A stretch of 17,977 nucleotides of DNA from assembly GCA_004376975.1 (NCBI GenBank), contig SOJA01000134.1:1-17977 (forward strand), read 5' to 3'. Below, in pieces: positions 13,853 to 17,977 of the stretch. Source of the stretch: Candidatus Bathyarchaeota archaeon. Lineage in GTDB: Archaea; Thermoproteota; Bathyarchaeia; Bathyarchaeales; UBA233. The first letter of the stretch is position 1. Every line of letters begins with the position of its first letter. Below the pieces are notes generated by a model that was not told the DNA's origin, did no database searches, and was given only the letters and a program-made list of their open reading frames with translations. Both the position numbers and the translations under genes were made by a program.

Positions 13853-15670
13853 TTATGCAGCTACTTTAAGCCTTTTTGTAACCACTGCCGCAGCAATGAT
13901 TGCAGCTATCGCAGCAATCGCAGACAATATGGTAGTAATGTATGAAGTCAAAGTGGAATCGGGGACATCTGGCAATTGCCCTAGGATCTCCTGCGTGTCA
14001 AGATAGATATCGCCTACGTCAGTCTTTATAACGGTTGTGTTACCATCGATTGACGTTACTGTTCCTTGTATGTTTCCCACTATAGTCTCTATGTCAACTA
14101 CGTTTCCGTCTATCCTTGCAACTACTGGCTTAAGGTCGTCAAGTTTGATCTCAATGAGGCCTACTTCTGTCAAGATGTCAACTACGTTTCCGTCGATTCT
14201 ATCTATTTTAATACACAAGTCTTCGAAGCAATTTACGACAAGCAATTTGTTAGCTACAATTAGCTCGTAGTCTCCTTCGCCATAACTGCTCCAGAGGGCG
14301 ATTTCATATGTTCCAGGTTGAAGGACAGGCATTGAGAAACCAGGATTACCAGCTGCCCTGCTTCTAAGAACTCCAATATCATCGGTATACCAATAGTAGG
14401 TAATATGATGGTTAACAGTCAGCAAGGCATCAGTACCATCTATGGTAAATCCCACAACATCAGTGTGGCTCGGCAACCCTGTCGCGATGGCCTCGATAAT
14501 AGCAGGCCCAATTACGGTCTCTGGCTTGTAAATTATCTCTGGATTGATAGTGAATGTTTCTTTTGCGTAACGCTGGTCTTCGGCATCATCTTCTGCATAG
14601 ACCACGTGGTCACCACCTGGTAGTGTCAGAAATACAAAAGAGGTAGTGAATTCTCCGTCAGGATTCGTTTCGACCTCTTTCACAAGCCAATCAAAGTCTA
14701 CATATATGCTAACGTTAGAGTTCTCGTTGAAACCGAAACCATGTACTTTCACAGTTGTTCCCAAGGTTTTGCTTCCGTAACTATAGATGCTTCCTTTATG
14801 CCAACCAGTCTCTGGATCTATCTCTGATGTGGGCCCCACCGTGCCGTTGTTGGGTGTAAGCTCTATCGTTGTGCCTCGACATTGAAGCTTAAATTCATGC
14901 GACGTTGATGCGATGTTGCCTGCGTTGTCCTCAGCCTTTGCTTCAACAGTGTAATCCCATCCACATTCTACAGTATACCACTTGTAGTACCATTGACCAT
15001 TTTCTATGGTAGCGATTTCCCAGTCGGAATCCCATGTTTCATTGTACACCTTTACTTTAACATGTTTGACTCCAGATGATCCATCACTTACTGTACCGTT
15101 TGTCCAGAAGAAATAAACATCTGGCCACTCATCATATGTTACGTTAACTTTCGAACCGTCCAGCGGATGAGTAATAGCTATCTCAGGCGGGGTGACATCG
15201 ATCCATTGTGTGCGATAATATGTGTGGGCGACTTCAGCAGAATCACTCGTTGTTATGATCCATTCATACATCCCTTCTTCATGAGGACCATCATCAAAGA
15301 CTATTTTGAAATCATAGAACTTTTCAGCGCCAATGTAATATGTTTCCCAATCCAATGATTGAAAGATGACTTGGCGAAGCGCTACTTCATAAGAAGCCGT
15401 CCATCCTTCTGGTTTGTCGTAGTCTACAGGCTTGAAGTCAGTATCACCTTCCTCAATTAAATCTGGAAAGGCAATTATAACTAGTACTATAGAATCTGGT
15501 CCACTATTGAACACATTGAATATTTTTGTTTCGGGATAGTCTGCGCCGAAGTACTTTGGTGATATTTCAATAATTGCTTCATGCTCTGCCCTTGCGGGTT
15601 GGACAGCCAGCAATAAGCTTGTCATGATCATCGATAGCAAAAGTATTATTAACAACAGACTTTTTTTCAT
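13853..15670 (-). CDS. Large secreted surface protein with Ig-like domains, heptad-spaced repeats and C-terminal anchor
   Basis: A 605-residue protein with a clear signal peptide (MKKS, then LLLIILLLSMIMTSLLL, likely cleavage after 'ARA' at residue 28). Domain order: N-terminal beta-rich domain (about 30-160); an Ig-like/fibronectin-like domain (about 160-262: 'PPEIAITHPLDGSKV' to 'AEDNAGN'); a second Ig-like domain (about 268-376: 'TTVKVHGFGFNENSNV' to 'FTI'); a third beta domain (about 385-480); then three repeats with the motif IDGN at 492, 520 and 541 followed by 'VG' about 11 residues later; a membrane helix (about 575-597, Ala/Ile-rich); and the short basic tail 'TKRLKVAA'. The repeats probably form a coiled-coil stalk lifting the Ig domains from the membrane. 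ATG with AAAGGAG 8 bases upstream and a strong TATA box. Probably part of the cell-surface layer or a binding protein on it. Confidence 0.85.
   Translation of the reverse strand: MKKSLLLIILLLSMIMTSLLLAVQPARAEHEAIIEISPKYFGADYPETKIFNVFNSGPDSIVLVIIAFPDLIEEGDTDFKPVDYDKPEGWTASYEVALRQVIFQSLDWETYYIGAEKFYDFKIVFDDGPHEEGMYEWIITTSDSAEVAHTYYRTQWIDVTPPEIAITHPLDGSKVNVTYDEWPDVYFFWTNGTVSDGSSGVKHVKVKVYNETWDSDWEIATIENGQWYYKWYTVECGWDYTVEAKAEDNAGNIASTSHEFKLQCRGTTIELTPNNGTVGPTSEIDPETGWHKGSIYSYGSKTLGTTVKVHGFGFNENSNVSIYVDFDWLVKEVETNPDGEFTTSFVFLTLPGGDHVVYAEDDAEDQRYAKETFTINPEIIYKPETVIGPAIIEAIATGLPSHTDVVGFTIDGTDALLTVNHHITYYWYTDDIGVLRSRAAGNPGFSMPVLQPGTYEIALWSSYGEGDYELIVANKLLVVNCFEDLCIKIDRIDGNVVDILTEVGLIEIKLDDLKPVVARIDGNVVDIETIVGNIQGTVTSIDGNTTVIKTDVGDIYLDTQEILGQLPDVPDSTLTSYITTILSAIAAIAAIIAAAVVTKRLKVAA
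14091..14194. repeat. Two identical 20-bp direct repeats inside the surface protein stalk
   Basis: The same 20 bases (starting atgtcaacta) occur at 14091-14110 and 14175-14194, 84 bases apart, coding for the 'DGNVVDI' part of two IDGN repeats. 84 bases is 28 codons, four heptads. Indicates recent internal duplication or exchange. Confidence 0.8.
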
Positions 15671-15708
15671 TTTGCTTTCTCCTTTTCTTATACGGTTAAA
15701 ATATCCGC

Positions 15709-15722
15709 ATATTTATAAATAC
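15709..15722 (-). promoter_or_regulatory. Strong TATA box of the surface protein gene
   Basis: The reverse strand reads ATTTATAAATAT preceded by CAAGGT, about 38 bases before the ATG at 15670; AAAGGAG at about 15677-15683 is the SD. This is the clearest core promoter in the window, fitting high expression of a surface protein. Confidence 0.6.
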
Positions 15723-15873
15723 CTTGAGTTTAGATGTGTATACACTGGAAAACCTTCTTCAACACTAGTTATTGGTTAGTTATTAATGTTAACAAAAGTT
15801 AACTAAACAAATTTCCACCAAACTCTCGTTTGAAAATATATTGCAGGCCAAGGTAATTCAATAATTAGTTTCC

Positions 15874-16497
15874 TTATCTCCCATCTTCTATGATCGTGGC
15901 ACTGCTGACCTTTCTCTTTTCGAACTGTAGTGCTATTAATCCTTTGGAAACATCGTTCATCTTGGTTTCATAACCAAAGGAGTGCATTATGCCTTCTGAG
16001 AATTTTGAAAACAATTCAGTATACTCCATCGAGTCGTTAGGAGATACCCTGTTTAACAAAAGCTTATCTCCATCTCTAAACATTCGAATTTCACAGGAAT
16101 CCGGAGAGCAACTTCGCAAAAATTTTTCAACCATATCTAAGGGTTGTTCATCATTAAACTTGATTTTGAAGTATTTCCCATGCCAACGTCCAGATTCATA
16201 CCACTTCTGAAGAAGCTCCTCCTTTTTCTGTTTGTAGAGCTCCTGTACCATATACAATAACACATCTGCTGTTGCATACACAGCTCCGCTGTCTCGCTGA
16301 ATCTGCAGCAGCCTGAAACGTTCAACAACATCCTCTAAAGATCGGTTCATGCCTTCTGCCTTAATTGCTTGTTGCAGAATTTCGTTTGTGAAATTATAAA
16401 CAGTCATACCTTTCCTGTTAGCTATTTCTATGATCTTATGTGCCAAATCGCCCTCTACAGCCATAAGCTTCTTTTCTTTCTTAGCACTATTACCCAA
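15874..16497 (-). CDS. Ribbon-helix-helix-like DNA-binding protein with a C-terminal domain of unknown function
   Basis: A 207-residue soluble protein. The N-terminal part (about 17-50), 'LAHKIIEIANRKGMTVYNF' followed by 'TNEILQQAIKAEG', has the pattern of a CopG/MetJ-type ribbon-helix-helix domain: hydrophobic helix, Gly-Met-Thr turn, second amphipathic helix. The rest (about 55-207) is alpha/beta with a Trp/Tyr-rich segment 'WYESGRWHGKYFKIKF' and may sense a ligand or mediate assembly; I do not recognise it. TTG 16497 was chosen because GGTG lies 7 bases upstream; the TTG at 16518 has no SD. Two direct repeats flank its TATA element, suggesting autoregulation. It lies 175 bases downstream of the acyl-CoA synthetase gene and has its own promoter. 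Confidence 0.72.
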   Translation of the reverse strand: MGNSAKKEKKLMAVEGDLAHKIIEIANRKGMTVYNFTNEILQQAIKAEGMNRSLEDVVERFRLLQIQRDSGAVYATADVLLYMVQELYKQKKEELLQKWYESGRWHGKYFKIKFNDEQPLDMVEKFLRSCSPDSCEIRMFRDGDKLLLNRVSPNDSMEYTELFSKFSEGIMHSFGYETKMNDVSKGLIALQFEKRKVSSATIIEDGR

Positions 16498-16542
16498 GTG
16501 ATTACACCCATCAAGCAACAGTATATAGAACCAGTGATTACA
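16497..16542 (-). promoter_or_regulatory. Promoter with paired 10-bp direct repeats (candidate operators) of the RHH-like gene
   Basis: AGTGATTACA on the forward strand (TGTAATCACT on the coding strand) occurs exactly at 16497-16506 and 16533-16542, 36 bases apart, flanking the TATA-like CTATATAC (reverse strand, 16521-16528). The downstream copy overlaps the translation start. Such a layout would let a repressor block both the TATA box and the start. Confidence 0.5.
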
Positions 16543-16672
16543 ATAAAAATGTTTTGAGTATCTATAAGCATGACCTTATCCAGTTTTCTCCATAAACACA
16601 ATTTCTTTACTTACTGCTCAATAACTTGAACTTGACCTGCTCACAACAAACTCTGCGACTCTCCCAGTTCGG

Positions 16673-17977
16673 TTAGTGCCCAAGGATTTTCCCATAAACT
16701 CTCAAAGCCTTCAGGGCTTTCACAGCTTTTTCCGGCAAATTATACAAAGGAATACTTGTCTCACCCAAGATTTCATATACCCTTGCAAAGTCTTCCCCCC
16801 CGGCTGGCACATCAACAACCGGCTTATCCACATATCTTCCCGCTACCTTTGGGATTACTTCGGCGTCTTCCGGTTCAAAGAAACATGACTTAAGCATGTT
16901 TATTATCAGAACACCATCCACGTTTTCGTCCGCAAGCACCATCTCTAACACTTTAGAGTACCTTTCAGCCCTCGCATCAGCTATCATATCTATAGGATTT
17001 GCTGCGTCCACGCCTGGATAGAGGTTTTCTATCTCCTTTTTGGTCTTCTCAGACAAAGTTGCAAGTTTCAAGTTGTTTCTAACAACAGCGTCTGCAGCTA
17101 GTATTGCTGGTCCGCCGACGTTGCTTACGATTGCCACGTTATCTCCATGCATTGGGGGCTGTTTCGAGAATGCTATGGCTGTATTCATTAACTCCTCAAT
17201 ATTCTCAACCCTTATTATCCCAGCTTTTGTGAAGGCTGCATCAAAAATCTGATCTGAACCGGCAATTGAAGCTGTATGTGACTTCGCCCTTTTTGCGGAT
17301 TCTTGGGTTATTCCACCTTTCAGAGCCAGTATGGGTTTTTTCTTCACTATTTTTCTGGCTTCTTCTATGAATTTTCTTCCTTCTTTTATTCCCTCCATGT
17401 ATAAGCATATGACCTTCGTTTTTCTGTCGTTTCCATAGTACCTCAGCAAGTCAACATCGTTAATGTCTATTTTATCCCCTACAAAAGCGAATTTACTCAT
17501 GCCAACCCTGTAAAAGCATGCCCAATCAAGCAGACAGGCACCAACTCCTCCGCTTTGAGATATAACCGAAATATTTCCTTTTTCAGGCATAACATTTTTC
17601 TCAAATGTTGTATTTAACCCGTTGGCAGTATTTATAACACCCATAATCGTGTTTGGCCCCAAAATCCTCACACCATATCCTTCTTTAATCTTGAGCAATT
17701 GCGAACGCTGTTCATCCCTGAATCCTCCAGTAATCATAACAAGAGCTTTCACACCATTCGCAGCGCATATCTCTGCTTGCTCAACTGATTGCCTAGGCGG
17801 AAGCATTACAACAGCAAGTTCTGGAAAATCCGGCAATTTGCTCAGCTTAGTGTAACCAACTTTCCCTTCCACGTCTAAGATATGAGTTTTTCCATGATAA
17901 AATTTCTTCATGTTGCAGATGACGTTTCTAAAAAGCTGGGGAGAAGCCATTCCAACCCTCTCCCGAATCTTACTTGA
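16673..17977 (-). CDS. ADP-forming acyl-CoA synthetase (acetate-CoA ligase type) alpha subunit, 5' end outside window
   Basis: The alpha subunit of NDP-forming acyl-CoA synthetases, which convert acyl-CoA + ADP + Pi to acid + CoA + ATP and give ATP in peptide-fermenting archaea. The frame stays open for nine codons upstream of the ATG at 17950 to the window edge, and the visible start corresponds to the middle of the CoA-binding domain, so the real N-terminus is missing. Visible marks: end of the CoA-binding domain ('AVVMLPPRQSVEQ', 'VRILGPNTIMGVINT', 'GLNTTF'), the ligase domain ('GNISVISQSGGVGACLLDWA', 'SKFAFVGDKIDINDVDLL'), the phosphohistidine-type loop 'AKSHTASIAGSD', and a third domain 'VAIVSNVGGPAILAADAV' through 'NPIDMIADA'. 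It ends without the ATP-grasp domain, so the beta subunit is a separate gene, not in this window. The acid substrate cannot be told from sequence. Confidence 0.92.
   Translation of the reverse strand, partial: SSKIRERVGMASPQLFRNVICNMKKFYHGKTHILDVEGKVGYTKLSKLPDFPELAVVMLPPRQSVEQAEICAANGVKALVMITGGFRDEQRSQLLKIKEGYGVRILGPNTIMGVINTANGLNTTFEKNVMPEKGNISVISQSGGVGACLLDWACFYRVGMSKFAFVGDKIDINDVDLLRYYGNDRKTKVICLYMEGIKEGRKFIEEARKIVKKKPILALKGGITQESAKRAKSHTASIAGSDQIFDAAFTKAGIIRVENIEELMNTAIAFSKQPPMHGDNVAIVSNVGGPAILAADAVVRNNLKLATLSEKTKKEIENLYPGVDAANPIDMIADARAERYSKVLEMVLADENVDGVLIINMLKSCFFEPEDAEVIPKVAGRYVDKPVVDVPAGGEDFARVYEILGETSIPLYNLPEKAVKALKALRVYGKILGH

Noticed and set aside
14885..14892. GCTTAAAT inside the surface protein gene
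   Set aside because: Within coding sequence with no start codon and SD at a suitable distance; treated as a chance match.

Overview
The window reads as a piece of an archaeal chromosome, most likely from an uncultivated Bathyarchaeia-like or related Thermoproteota lineage. The lineage is an inference; the archaeal assignment is firm. Supporting it are an archaeal-type TrmI tRNA methyltransferase, a DUF211 protein, a VIT/CCC1 protein of the archaeal type, a formaldehyde-activating enzyme (Fae) domain that implies tetrahydromethanopterin (H4MPT) C1 chemistry, an archaeosortase-like protein, and TATA-box promoters combined with Shine-Dalgarno (SD) sites. The DNA is AT-rich. Many genes start with TTG or GTG placed about 6-9 bases after a GGAGG/GGTG-type SD, and I used this rule to correct several start codons.

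Layout. 1-1737 (-): secreted peptide/nickel-type ABC transporter solute-binding protein, cut by the left edge. 1915-3108 (-): M24 'pita-bread' hydrolase that lacks most of the usual metal ligands. 3124-3692: no convincing gene. 3693-4550 (+): PhnP-like metallo-beta-lactamase-fold hydrolase, convergent with 4605-6878 (-), a two-gene unit coding for an aldolase-Fae fusion followed by TrmI. 7244-8527 (+): large conserved-looking enzyme-like protein of unknown function, divergent from the fusion gene. 8571-9648 (-): two small envelope proteins. 10183-11084 (-): DUF211 plus VIT/CCC1 metal transporter. 11289-11423 (+): very short, very basic protein. 11595-12035 (+): YkgJ-type cysteine-cluster protein. 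12270-15670: cell-envelope block (small membrane protein, mini archaeosortase, four-helix membrane protein, 605-residue surface protein). 15874-16497 (-): ribbon-helix-helix-like regulator with candidate operators. 16673-17977 (-): ADP-forming acyl-CoA synthetase alpha subunit, cut by the right edge.

The outstanding item is the single 492-residue protein that joins a DapA/N-acetylneuraminate-lyase-type class I aldolase to a complete Fae domain. Known archaeal Fae fusions are to hexulose-6-phosphate synthase (Fae-Hps). Here a pyruvate-Schiff-base aldolase takes that place, and it lacks the arginine that binds aspartate semialdehyde in true DapA. The simplest hypothesis is a formaldehyde-handling aldolase (for example pyruvate + HCHO <-> 4-hydroxy-2-oxobutanoate) coupled to the methylene-H4MPT pool. 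Peptide uptake, a peptidase-like M24 protein and an ADP-forming acyl-CoA synthetase would fit a peptide-fermenting heterotroph, but these genes are not obviously co-regulated. No rRNA, tRNA, CRISPR array or insertion sequence was recognised.
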